Positions 37,745 to 47,071 of a stretch of DNA of 64,000 bases are shown here, one piece after another; within the stretch, counting starts at the first letter, position 1; each line of letters begins with the position of its first letter. Both the position numbers and the translations under genes were made by a program. The stretch spans positions 1,054,001-1,118,000 of the forward strand of contig JAHQRK010000010.1 in NCBI GenBank assembly GCA_019828595.1, given 5' to 3'. This DNA comes from Aphanomyces cochlioides (Eukaryota; Oomycota; Saprolegniomycetes; Saprolegniales; Verrucalvaceae). A model generated the notes under the pieces. It ran no database searches, was not told the DNA's origin, and saw nothing but the letters and a program-made list of their open reading frames with translations.

Positions 37745-40438
37745 ATGTCGTCCACCGCCACGTCAGCTACCGCCAATGCTCCCAGCGCTCGCGTCTTTGA
37801 AGATTCTTATGGTCGCATGCCTAATGAAAACAATCACCACGATGAAACCTCGTCCTTTGCACCTCTTGTCGATGCGCCGATGACCGAACCACCGCTCGTC
37901 GCGAGCACCTCTTTGGACTCTCGTGAGGATGCTGATCACTTGTCGCAGCCTCCAAACGACTGTCGTGAATCACTGGAACCTTCCACCGACTCGAACGCTC
38001 GAAACGTTCCAAGTCCCGAGCCAACCGCCGAGTCTCACAACCGAGACGATGCGCCGCTCGCTCGCGCTGCTGAAGCCGCAATGAGCGCTCCTGGCTCAAA
38101 TGACTCGCCACCTAATGAAGAAACATCACCACCAACTCCTTCGAACAACGCACCTGGCACTCGACTCCATGTCGACCTCTCGGACCCCGAAGGAACTCCG
38201 CCACGTGTCGTGCAACCAGCACCTCAAAAATTGACCTATGCGGATTTGTTACGCAAAGGGGTAGGGAAACCTACTACGGAGCGGGTGAAGACCGTCTTGA
38301 CCCGCCCGACGACCGAGTATCTCGACAAGTTGATGCAACTTGCTCGCAACGAAGAAGCTGACGAGGATGAAGTCCTACAAGTCATTTCAGACGCCACACC
38401 TTCGAAACCAAAAACAGCTACCGCCACAGTGTGGATCAAAACGGGCGACGCTTTCAAAGACCGCGAGTTCTCCAATGCGAAACTCATTGCCGCAATCTTC
38501 AAGGAGAACGCCCAGGCTTCTTGGGCTCACCTCTTGCTCGAGTTTGTTCAACTCAACAAGGCACGCGATGGTGATATCGTGGTGTCTATCACGTCGCCAT
38601 TCGTTCGCTCTGAATTGGAAGGTCAAGAGATCTCCATCTATGGCAAGTCGTACCCATTCTCGACAGCCACAACCAACAAGACGCCGCGTCACTTCTCGGG
38701 AGGATCAAAAGCGCCAAAGGACCCAATGGATGCACTTTACTTCATGGATATTGTTGGTATCCGTTTCAACTTTGATACGGACAAACTGTTTCGCCTATTG
38801 AAGCGACTCAAGACAAAACCAGTCTTTCAAGCGTACCGTCAACATTTACCCAATATCACGTGCCAGTCGAATGTGTGGAGGGTTTACTTCTTGGAGTCAA
38901 CCGCTCCTAATCAACTCATTGTTAACGGACACGCCACCGATCAATTGCGCATGGACGGCGTAACCTACAATGTCTTCGTCAAAGACTACGAAAAGTCAAG
39001 CCAACGTACGGGCGCGCGTTCTCCTCATTGCTTGGATCTTGACCAACTCGTGGAATCTATGGCTTCACAGCCGTCAAGTCCCCACAAGGAAGAAGAATCA
39101 GAATCGCAACAACAACCCAAGCGTCCAAAGACCGACGACCAGCCACCCCGCGAAGCAGCTAAGCCTCAGCAGGAGGAACAAGGCGAGGAAATGGAAGTCG
39201 AGGAGTTGCACCAAGGCTCCAACCAAACGGAAGAACCTCAGCAGGAGGAACAAGCCGAGGAAATGGAAGTCGAGGAATCCAATAATGATCCCAATCAACA
39301 AACGAACGACAGCACCTCCTCCCTTGATGGCCGCAACGCTGATAAGGGAGAAGAGATGGAAGTCGATGCCAAATCTACCAAGAGAAACACAAGTCAGACC
39401 GGCGAAGAAGACGGATTTGAAGCACCACGACGCAAGAAGAGAACGGCAGTTCAGCAGTCATCGCCGACTGTCAAGTCGTGGGCATCCGACAACTTCTTCG
39501 ATGTCCTCAATCAAATCGAGGCCAGCACACGCACACTTGAAATACATCAAGATGTTTCAACTCGAGTGTACATACCAAAAGTCAACAAACTCCCCACCGA
39601 CGTAGCGGCCATGAAGTCTGCCTACGTCAAGAAGCAACACGTCGTTAGCAACAAACTCGACTGGCATCCAGACAACCTTACCATGGAAGAGTTCATGAAT
39701 GTCCTGCAACAAAGTGCTGAAGACGGAACCTCCTTCGAGCAACACACTCAAGTCATCGCAACCACAGACTACTCAGGAACAGAACTTGATGTAGTCGATT
39801 CGATCCGACGGTGCAATGTGGACTCTTTGTGGAAGATAATCCACACGCAACCTCAAAGCATGAACGTCGTGCTCACCAAACTCGCTATCAATTCGTACCA
39901 TGAATACTCCAAAGTCGTCCGAATGCATACCTGGCATCGATGGATTGCCGCGACTCAACTTCCTTTAGTGGATTCATTCACCAACGGGTTCAAATTTACG
40001 TTCCAGGAACACCCACGGTGGTCACGACTTGAAGAAATCTCAAACTCTCCCGAGTTCTTCAAGGACGCCGCAAACCATCCAGCCTTTTCATCTGAGCACG
40101 TCGAAGACGCCCTCTCAGCATTCGAGTTATGGCTCTCTGTCCAAGCACCGTTAGTCTTCAAGAATGACATTTGGCTACTTTACCTCACACGCCAACCCGT
40201 TGAGTGGCTCCCAACCAAGCATGTAAGGATGCTTGCATCGAATACGCTCTGGGCGCTGTTGAAATCGTCGTTTGGACAACAATTCGCAGAGGAATTGCAC
40301 CACTTGTGCAAAACGGAAATGACTTCGTGGATCTGGCAACTCAGCCTAGACGCATATCAACCTACAAACAACTCGTCAATGGCATTCGTCGGCCAGGACA
40401 ATACCCGTCTGCAGCGCCGACACATCCTCTTGTACTAA
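37745..40438 (+). CDS. LINE B ORF1 (RNA-binding/Gag-like protein)
   Basis: This 897-aa ORF is collinear with family A ORF1. It has a disordered N-terminus ending KLTYADLLRKG, two RRM-like segments (ATVWIKTGDAF; MDIVGIRFNFD and SNVWRVYFLE), and a linker with its own tandem repeat (EEPQQEEQAEEMEVEE-type, about residues 470-520). The C-terminal domain is conserved (DNLTMEEFMNVLQQS, ELDVVDSIRRCNVDSLWKII). The linker repeats differ from those of family A, so that region evolves by repeat turnover. The stop TAA overlaps the ORF2 frame. Confidence 0.88.
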   Translation: MSSTATSATANAPSARVFEDSYGRMPNENNHHDETSSFAPLVDAPMTEPPLVASTSLDSREDADHLSQPPNDCRESLEPSTDSNARNVPSPEPTAESHNRDDAPLARAAEAAMSAPGSNDSPPNEETSPPTPSNNAPGTRLHVDLSDPEGTPPRVVQPAPQKLTYADLLRKGVGKPTTERVKTVLTRPTTEYLDKLMQLARNEEADEDEVLQVISDATPSKPKTATATVWIKTGDAFKDREFSNAKLIAAIFKENAQASWAHLLLEFVQLNKARDGDIVVSITSPFVRSELEGQEISIYGKSYPFSTATTNKTPRHFSGGSKAPKDPMDALYFMDIVGIRFNFDTDKLFRLLKRLKTKPVFQAYRQHLPNITCQSNVWRVYFLESTAPNQLIVNGHATDQLRMDGVTYNVFVKDYEKSSQRTGARSPHCLDLDQLVESMASQPSSPHKEEESESQQQPKRPKTDDQPPREAAKPQQEEQGEEMEVEELHQGSNQTEEPQQEEQAEEMEVEESNNDPNQQTNDSTSSLDGRNADKGEEMEVDAKSTKRNTSQTGEEDGFEAPRRKKRTAVQQSSPTVKSWASDNFFDVLNQIEASTRTLEIHQDVSTRVYIPKVNKLPTDVAAMKSAYVKKQHVVSNKLDWHPDNLTMEEFMNVLQQSAEDGTSFEQHTQVIATTDYSGTELDVVDSIRRCNVDSLWKIIHTQPQSMNVVLTKLAINSYHEYSKVVRMHTWHRWIAATQLPLVDSFTNGFKFTFQEHPRWSRLEEISNSPEFFKDAANHPAFSSEHVEDALSAFELWLSVQAPLVFKNDIWLLYLTRQPVEWLPTKHVRMLASNTLWALLKSSFGQQFAEELHHLCKTEMTSWIWQLSLDAYQPTNNSSMAFVGQDNTRLQRRHILLY

Positions 40439-40454
40439 AGTCCTCGCGGCTGTT

Positions 40455-43400
40455 GTGCAAGGTCAACCACAAACACACCCAAACAATCCACCAACAAACT
40501 CAACGCAACCATCCTTTCCAAACTCTTCGCTATCCAAGTTATCTATCGCCACAGCCAATATCAATGGTGTATCGAGAGATAGTGGAAACTTACTTGTAAA
40601 TTCCATGATCTCGAGGTACAACATTGTCGGCTTACAAGAGACCAAATTTGCTGGTATCGTGCAATTCGACAAGTTCCAATTCCACTTGACGCATGCTCTT
40701 GGCAAAGACCAGTACTTCCTTGCTTCAAACGACCATCGACAAAATTCCGACCAAGTGGAGCAATACCGCTCAGGTGGTGTTGCGATGGTCTTCCAAGCCA
40801 CAGTGCCGGGTTTCGAACATCTTCACCACGAAACCCAATACGACATCGAGGATCGCTACATGGTGGTTAGCTCTATGTGGGGTGATGATCCGATTTATTA
40901 CCACAATATATACGCGCCAGTGCAAGACAATGAACGTGACGCGTTCTTCAATTCCTTGCCGCGAAATTTTCCGCTCAACTCTAGGCATGTCGTCTTGGGT
41001 GACTTCAACCTTCCAATGGACAGAGACCTTGATTCCAGGGGGTCAGAAGTTTCAAATCATCACACTCACCGACAATCTTGCTTTGCTTGGATCCAAGAGC
41101 TCAATGTCGTGGACGCTTGGCGCAGCTACAATCCTACACGAAGGGTTTATTCGTCACCTCAAAGACTCAATCGGCTGGATTACATTCTGCTGGATCCAAT
41201 CTTATCTAGCTGGGTTCGTACAACGGAATACTTCGAACCCACAGCAGACACCGACCACCTTTGGCACTTCGTGGAGCTTCAACCTATCCAAATTAAGCGC
41301 CAGAAGAGCTATTGGAAATTACCAAAAGAATTGATGACCATCTCAGAAGTAAGAGAAGCCATCAAAAATGAAGCGGATGCACTCCTCAATGAGTTGAGAG
41401 CATCTCAGGAGCCAGGATCACTGTGGTCCCGTTGGAAACATCGGACGAAGAAGTTCCTGCAGAAGTATCATGCTCGATTGATAACCGACCAGCGCAATGA
41501 ACTTCAAGCGGCTCAAATTCAGTGGCTTCAAGCTCAATTGAAACATCGACAACGACGGATCAACGATGACGCGCTCGAGGTCGCAAAAGCCAACTATGAA
41601 GAACGTAAACAAGAGATAAAACAACGTCGCGCCGACCTCAGCTTTGACTTCCATGCCACGCACAACGAAACGGCTACATCTCACTTCTTTCGAAAGCCCC
41701 AATCAAGTCGTTACGCAGTTCCTATCGTGGAATGTTATGACAGTGAAGGGAACATCACAGACATACCTGAAGAAATCCACCAAGCATTCAATAACCATTG
41801 GTCTGCAGTCATGACTGACGATGACGTCGTGTCAAACAGAAACACTGAAGAGCTCAACTCCTTCCTTGAAGTCCTGGAACGCGAACTGTCGGAGGACGAG
41901 TCCGCTTCGCTAGATATACCAGTGACAGCGGCGGAACTCGCTCAATCCATAAGAACAATGAATCCACACAAGTCGCCTGGCATCGATGGATTCCCAGCTT
42001 GTTTTTACCAAGTGGACTCACTTCTCTTCGGCGAAATTCTACGAATTGTGTTTCAAGATCGAAGTCGCAAGGGAAGCTTACTTGACTTCCAGCGATGGTC
42101 AGCAATCTCATTGCTCTTCAAGGGCGGCAACCGTCGGAATCCCGCCAACTATCGTCCCATTGCATTGATTCCAGTGGAGGTGAAGGTCTTGTCGAGAGCT
42201 TTGGCCTACAGGCTATCGCATGTATTGCCAAGTATCATCCAACCAGAGCAAAATGGATTCGTCAAAGGCAGACGTATTCATGATCACGTCATTTTCCTTC
42301 AAGATCTTCAGCATTATTGCACAATATTCAGTGAAGAAGCTTACGCCATGTTCTTGGATTTCGAGAAAGCTTATGACCGCGTGAACCACAACTTCATGTA
42401 TCAAGTACTCCAAAAGTTTAATGTGGGAGACAACTTTATTAACTGGATCAAACTCCTCTACAAAGACACCAAAGTAAGTTTGAACATCAATGGAGAACTT
42501 ACACAGCCGTTCCATCCAACGCGGGGAGTCAAGCAAGGCGACCCTTTGTCTTCAATGTTGTTTGTGATGACGATCGAGCCACTTGCACAATTGTTGCGCA
42601 ACCACCCGGAGCGCGGCTTCGCCTTTTCCAACGCAGAAGGAGGGATCGCTTCGGTCCTCTTGTTCGCAGACGACACAACCCTTGTTTCTGGATCTCTGGT
42701 AGACCTTGAAGCGCAATTGCAACTTGTCGACAAGTTTTGTCGTCACTCTGGTGCCAAGTTAAACAGGAGCAAAAGCAAAGTACTCACTCTCGACAGCAAA
42801 CAGCCCGTTGTCCACCACCCGAGATTGAATATGGTTCCCAGTGGATTTCCAGTCAAGTATCTGGGCATCCACCTAGGTCATAACTTGGATCCAAACCTAC
42901 AAATCAAAACCATCACCGACAAGTTCTACAAATCCTTCACCACTTGGGCGTGTCGAGCGAGAACGATCAAAGGTCGAAGATTACTCGTAAACACCATGCT
43001 CCTATCACAGTTGTGGCATTACACCATGGTTTTACCAATTCAAGACAGTACCATTCAGCAGTGGCAATCCATGGTGAACAAATTTGTTCTCAGTCGCAGG
43101 ACTCAAACGACAGAAAAATATCTGGCTCTTGCTGCTGGTGGCCTTGTGCACGACCCAAAAATTGGCTTGAAAGTGCCTCACATAGCCTCAACTATTCGCA
43201 AACAACGACTCATACGGCTCCAGCTTCTAGTCAAAGAGGAGCATGATACATCGCAATCGTGGGCAATTTTACCTTCAGATCGATTGCGCCGATGTATGAG
43301 CCCATATTCTCGTAATGATCGGTGGGATTTCTTGGTATACCATCCATCGCTCAACAACAAGCTTGTCCAACGCAATTTGCTGTCGCCATTATGGCAAGAC

Positions 43401-44597
43401 ATTTGGAAGCATTGGGCCAAAATTCCAATGACTGCCAAAACGCCACATGAACCTACAATTCATCAGATGATCCAAATGCCGATTTGGTTGTCGTCGCACC
43501 CACTGTTCCAAGTGTCCGGTCGAGAGGGGACGTCTTCCTTGGCGATCAAGTTGAAAAATCATCGCGATTGGTATCGTCACTTGGCCCGCAGTGGCTTTCA
43601 AAGCTTGCAAGATTTCTTGACTCCAACAAGGACATGGCCAACCTACGACGAATTCAAAGCCATGATGACCGCACTCGAAGACGACTTTGTCGATGACTCA
43701 CCAATTCCAACGAGTTTCCAACACTTCTACAAGCTCTTGACCTCAATGGCAACCGATGTTTGGACTCAGGCTGACGTGCCGGTTGCAGGTGCAGTTCCAC
43801 GTAGTCCTGAACAACAAAGCTTCATTGTCTTTCGACACAATGAACAAGACATACCTTTCTGTTCCTGGACAGCCAAGATACTGAAGCAGATAACCTTCCA
43901 TGCACCGCCAATGACGAAGAAGCATCCCCTAGAAACATCAATGAGACCAGACAAGAAAACGATCAGCGTTTACCTGTCGAGATACGTCAAGCCATTGTCC
44001 AAGATTGTTACACCAGTTCAGGCGGACGTTTGGTTTCGTGCTATCTATGACATTCTTCCCGTTAGCGACAAGTTTCGATTCATGGAATCTGCTCACCCCA
44101 ATGCTGTACAATGCTGCTATCCCCAGTGCTACGAACGCGAGACTAAGCAGCATCTATTCATGGATTGCCGACGGATCCGCAGTGTTTGGTTACCTCACAG
44201 AGAAGCTTGGGGTCCATTCGGAGTACGCTTCAGTTGGGATTGGATTGAAAATCTTGACTCCTTTCAAGTCGCAAGGCGTTGGTCTTCGCACAAGGACTTG
44301 TTGCACCAGTTATGGTTCATGTTGATGTGCACCATCCTTCATCTCCTATGGACACACCGCAACCGAGTCAAATTCGACAATGCTCCAACACCATACATAC
44401 CTGCTCTCAATGATATCGCGTTCACGTTTTGGAGTTCAAACGTTCGCCGATGGCTTCGTCAAAATAACGATGAGCAGACGCTCCAAACCGTCAACCGCAT
44501 TCTTGTTGTCCTAAAACGACAAACTCAATACAAGGAATATTTCAAACGACATACCAAGGCGTTTGCAAGTCATGGACGCGGAGGATCAACTTCATAA
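40455..44597 (+). CDS. LINE B ORF2 (APE endonuclease / reverse transcriptase)
   Basis: The intact frame is +1 to ORF1 and open well upstream of the ORF1 stop; position 40455 is a GTG. The first ATG comes after the TANING endonuclease motif, as in family A. APE motifs are TANINGVSRD, LQETKF, LGDFNLPMDR, RLDYIL and TDHLWHF. RT motifs are NPHKSPGIDGF, FLDFEKAYDRV, GVKQGDPLSS and FADDTTLVS. The finger is CCYPQCYERETKQHLFMDC. It is clearly homologous to A ORF2 over its whole length, with many substitutions, which shows an older split with the same target. Confidence 0.92.
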   Translation: MQGQPQTHPNNPPTNSTQPSFPNSSLSKLSIATANINGVSRDSGNLLVNSMISRYNIVGLQETKFAGIVQFDKFQFHLTHALGKDQYFLASNDHRQNSDQVEQYRSGGVAMVFQATVPGFEHLHHETQYDIEDRYMVVSSMWGDDPIYYHNIYAPVQDNERDAFFNSLPRNFPLNSRHVVLGDFNLPMDRDLDSRGSEVSNHHTHRQSCFAWIQELNVVDAWRSYNPTRRVYSSPQRLNRLDYILLDPILSSWVRTTEYFEPTADTDHLWHFVELQPIQIKRQKSYWKLPKELMTISEVREAIKNEADALLNELRASQEPGSLWSRWKHRTKKFLQKYHARLITDQRNELQAAQIQWLQAQLKHRQRRINDDALEVAKANYEERKQEIKQRRADLSFDFHATHNETATSHFFRKPQSSRYAVPIVECYDSEGNITDIPEEIHQAFNNHWSAVMTDDDVVSNRNTEELNSFLEVLERELSEDESASLDIPVTAAELAQSIRTMNPHKSPGIDGFPACFYQVDSLLFGEILRIVFQDRSRKGSLLDFQRWSAISLLFKGGNRRNPANYRPIALIPVEVKVLSRALAYRLSHVLPSIIQPEQNGFVKGRRIHDHVIFLQDLQHYCTIFSEEAYAMFLDFEKAYDRVNHNFMYQVLQKFNVGDNFINWIKLLYKDTKVSLNINGELTQPFHPTRGVKQGDPLSSMLFVMTIEPLAQLLRNHPERGFAFSNAEGGIASVLLFADDTTLVSGSLVDLEAQLQLVDKFCRHSGAKLNRSKSKVLTLDSKQPVVHHPRLNMVPSGFPVKYLGIHLGHNLDPNLQIKTITDKFYKSFTTWACRARTIKGRRLLVNTMLLSQLWHYTMVLPIQDSTIQQWQSMVNKFVLSRRTQTTEKYLALAAGGLVHDPKIGLKVPHIASTIRKQRLIRLQLLVKEEHDTSQSWAILPSDRLRRCMSPYSRNDRWDFLVYHPSLNNKLVQRNLLSPLWQDIWKHWAKIPMTAKTPHEPTIHQMIQMPIWLSSHPLFQVSGREGTSSLAIKLKNHRDWYRHLARSGFQSLQDFLTPTRTWPTYDEFKAMMTALEDDFVDDSPIPTSFQHFYKLLTSMATDVWTQADVPVAGAVPRSPEQQSFIVFRHNEQDIPFCSWTAKILKQITFHAPPMTKKHPLETSMRPDKKTISVYLSRYVKPLSKIVTPVQADVWFRAIYDILPVSDKFRFMESAHPNAVQCCYPQCYERETKQHLFMDCRRIRSVWLPHREAWGPFGVRFSWDWIENLDSFQVARRWSSHKDLLHQLWFMLMCTILHLLWTHRNRVKFDNAPTPYIPALNDIAFTFWSSNVRRWLRQNNDEQTLQTVNRILVVLKRQTQYKEYFKRHTKAFASHGRGGSTS

Positions 44598-45633
44598 AAA
44601 TCGACTCGCCTTCTTCAGCCAACATAAAGCCGCTCCAAATTTCAAGAGTGGATTTGAACTTGATCGATCCAATGCAAATTCAAACTAAATTTTCAAGTTA
44701 GAAGTGATTCTAGCTGACCAACTTACTTGCAGCCAAGGCAAACTTGAAATCAAACCAAAAAACACAAGAAAAATTGGTAATTCAAGGCTGAATTACAAAA
44801 TTAAGAATTTGGGCAGCGCTTCGCGTGAAATCGGCGAGAATTTCTTGAAGACTTAGCGATTTTCAGAAGGTTTCGTCGCAAACCAAAAGCAAACTAAGCA
44901 AAAGTCAAGCCACAAAAACAAAGAAGAAACTTACCGAAAGTTGGTGAACGGGCCGCCCATAGCTGCGCTCGTGTGCTAACCCCCACGTTTCTTCGCGCTT
45001 TCTTGAAGTCGAAAATCGCCAAACTTGATCGCCAACAAACACAAAAAGCAAATATCGCGCGCGCTCGCCACCCTACACAAACAAGTCATCAAAGCCAAAG
45101 TCGCCAAACCTCCTTTTCCTTTTCCGACGAAGTCTTGACTTGACCGCTACCCCCGGGGGCTCCAACAAAGGAGTAAAAAGAAAGGGACACCCAAAATCAA
45201 GGCCAAAGGCCGAAAGGCATAAAGCCATAAAGAGACAAACCCACAAAGAGGCAAACCCAAAGCACTCAATCCACTTCCACGGACACGAACTGACCAGGTT
45301 CTTAGCCCTGCATCCATGCATGAAGGGAGTCAGCCAACATACACTTCCGCAGAACTGTCCGGCTCCATGAATTGAGGCCAAAAAATGTCGAAGCAAGTCA
45401 ACCGCTACCCTCAGACCGGGGTCATTGCGAGAAGACGTCCATATGCGTAGAGAGCCCTCCAGGAAGGCCCCCATCGCTGGCAGTTCAGACTCCTTCTACC
45501 ACCCCTTCCTCCGACGAGCGAAGTACACAGGATGGTCGCCATTCGGAGCCATAGCTTCAAAAAACCAAGTCTTGAACGCCTTGATGTCTTCAACGCCTTG
45601 AAATTCTTCCTTGGAAACGCCCATCGTAGCAGC

Positions 45634-46120
45634 AGACAAGCGAGCAGCCACACGGCAGAGACGACAGCGACAGCGACACGGCCAAAACAGAGACAAGCGA
45701 GCAGCCACACGGCAGAGATGACAGCGACAGCGACACGGCCAAAACAGAGACAAGCGAGCAGCCACACGGCAGACACGACAGCGACAGCGACACGGCCACA
45801 ACAGAGACAAGCGAGCAGTCACACGGCAGACACGACAGAGACAGCGACACGGCCAAGACAGAGATAAGCGAGCAATCACACGACAGAGACAGCGACACGG
45901 CCAAGACAGAGACAAGCGAGCAGCCACACGGCAGAGACGACAGAGACAGCGACACGGCCACAACAGATACAAGCGAGCAATCACACAGCAGACACGACAG
46001 AGACAGCGACACGGCCAAGACAGAGACAAGCGAGCAGCCACACGGCAGACACGACAGAGACAGCGACACGGCCAAGACAGAGACAAGCGAGCAGCCACAC
46101 GGCAGAGACGACAGCGACGG
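45634..46120. repeat. 57-bp minisatellite in the LINE B 3' region
   Basis: About nine copies of a unit starting AGACAAGCGAGCAGCCACAC lie here. Starts at 45634, 45691, 45748, 45805 and 45862 are 57 bp apart; later copies have small indels. Because 57 is a multiple of three, long meaningless frames stay open on the minus strand. Family A lacks it. Confidence 0.9.
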
Positions 46121-46936
46121 CAACAACGACGATCGAACAGCGAGACAGGAGAACACGAGAGACGCAGCAACAAGTGTGGCGCAAAGCAGGAACACAACGA
46201 GGCAGGTCGAGCTTCAAGGCAGAGGGAACAACGTCGGACAAGCAAGGCCAAACCACGGACGAGAAGGAACGCAAACGAGAGGCAAGCAACCAAAGCGAGG
46301 CAACGGAGAGGCAGCCTGACGGTGTGTTGGGCAGCAGGCAAATCGGAAAATGAACCCGCAGCCATTAAATCCACAAGGAAGTTCTCCAATCTCATCCTCA
46401 AGAATTTCACACTACCCAACGAGTGGACTCCAAGACGCCCTATACAAAAATCAAGATACAAGATGTGGCCGAAGAAACATTTGGACACAGCGCACCCATG
46501 TTCCGACAATGACGCGCCATTGAGACAAGAAATCTGCTCCGTCCAAGATGAGTCCAACCAACATGTGGATATTTCCTATGGCACTGGTCCCGTCCAAGAT
46601 GAGTCAAGCCAACATTTGGGAGTTCTCCAGATGATGGCCCCGTCCAAGATTATTCCACAGCCATCTGATGACGAAGAACAGACACTTCTGTCCCATGTCT
46701 ACAACACCCAAGACCAGTCACCTTGTCACGAAACATGATGACCCTCACCCAAGTCCAAGATTCGACGTGTCAAGTGTCAACATTGCACTGTATCAACTGA
46801 TACAACAGAAATCAAGTTTCAAGAGGTAAAACTTCTTGAGTTCAAATCTCACAAGCACCAATATTATTCACTCAAGAGTGATTAATGACGGTCATTACTA
46901 TTTAGCGTATAATTAAATTCAATATACGCGATTGTA

Positions 46937-46953
46937 CACTGAGCTATAGGGGC
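46937..46953. repeat. LINE target-site copy 7
   Basis: This is an exact 17-bp copy between LINE B and the 38-bp stub. Confidence 0.9.
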
Positions 46954-46991
46954 TATTTAGCGTACAATTAAATTCAATATACGCGATTGTA
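46954..46991 (+). mobile_element. 38-bp LINE stub
   Basis: It consists only of the last 38 bases of a family A/B 3' end with one substitution in the hairpin (gcgtaca for gcgtata), bounded by target copies. It is either an extreme 5' truncation or a 55-bp tandem duplication of the LINE B end. Confidence 0.75.
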
Positions 46992-47008
46992 CACTGAGCT
47001 ATAGGGGC
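46992..47008. repeat. LINE target-site copy 8, followed by gg
   Basis: The exact 17-bp copy is followed by gg (47009-47010), the first two bases of the native flank, before LINE A3 begins. Confidence 0.85.
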
Positions 47009-47071
47009 GGCACTTTTACTTTTGCCGTCAACCACTCAAGTCAACAGCCAAAGTAAGGTACCCCTCGACCA

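Larger units (their letters stand above)
37663..46936 (+). mobile_element. LINE B, full-length, second family
   Basis: The element is 9,274 bp between exact target copies. It shares with family A the first 32 bases (acttttacttttgccgtcaa ...) and the last 170 bases, while the ORFs are clearly diverged and the 3' region contains a minisatellite. The leader is 82 nt. ORF1 and ORF2 are both intact. Confidence 0.92.

Noticed and set aside
45496..46557. 353-aa minus-strand ORF (Cys/Arg/Leu-rich)
   Set aside because: It is the antisense of the 57-bp minisatellite; a unit divisible by three keeps the frame open. No family resemblance.
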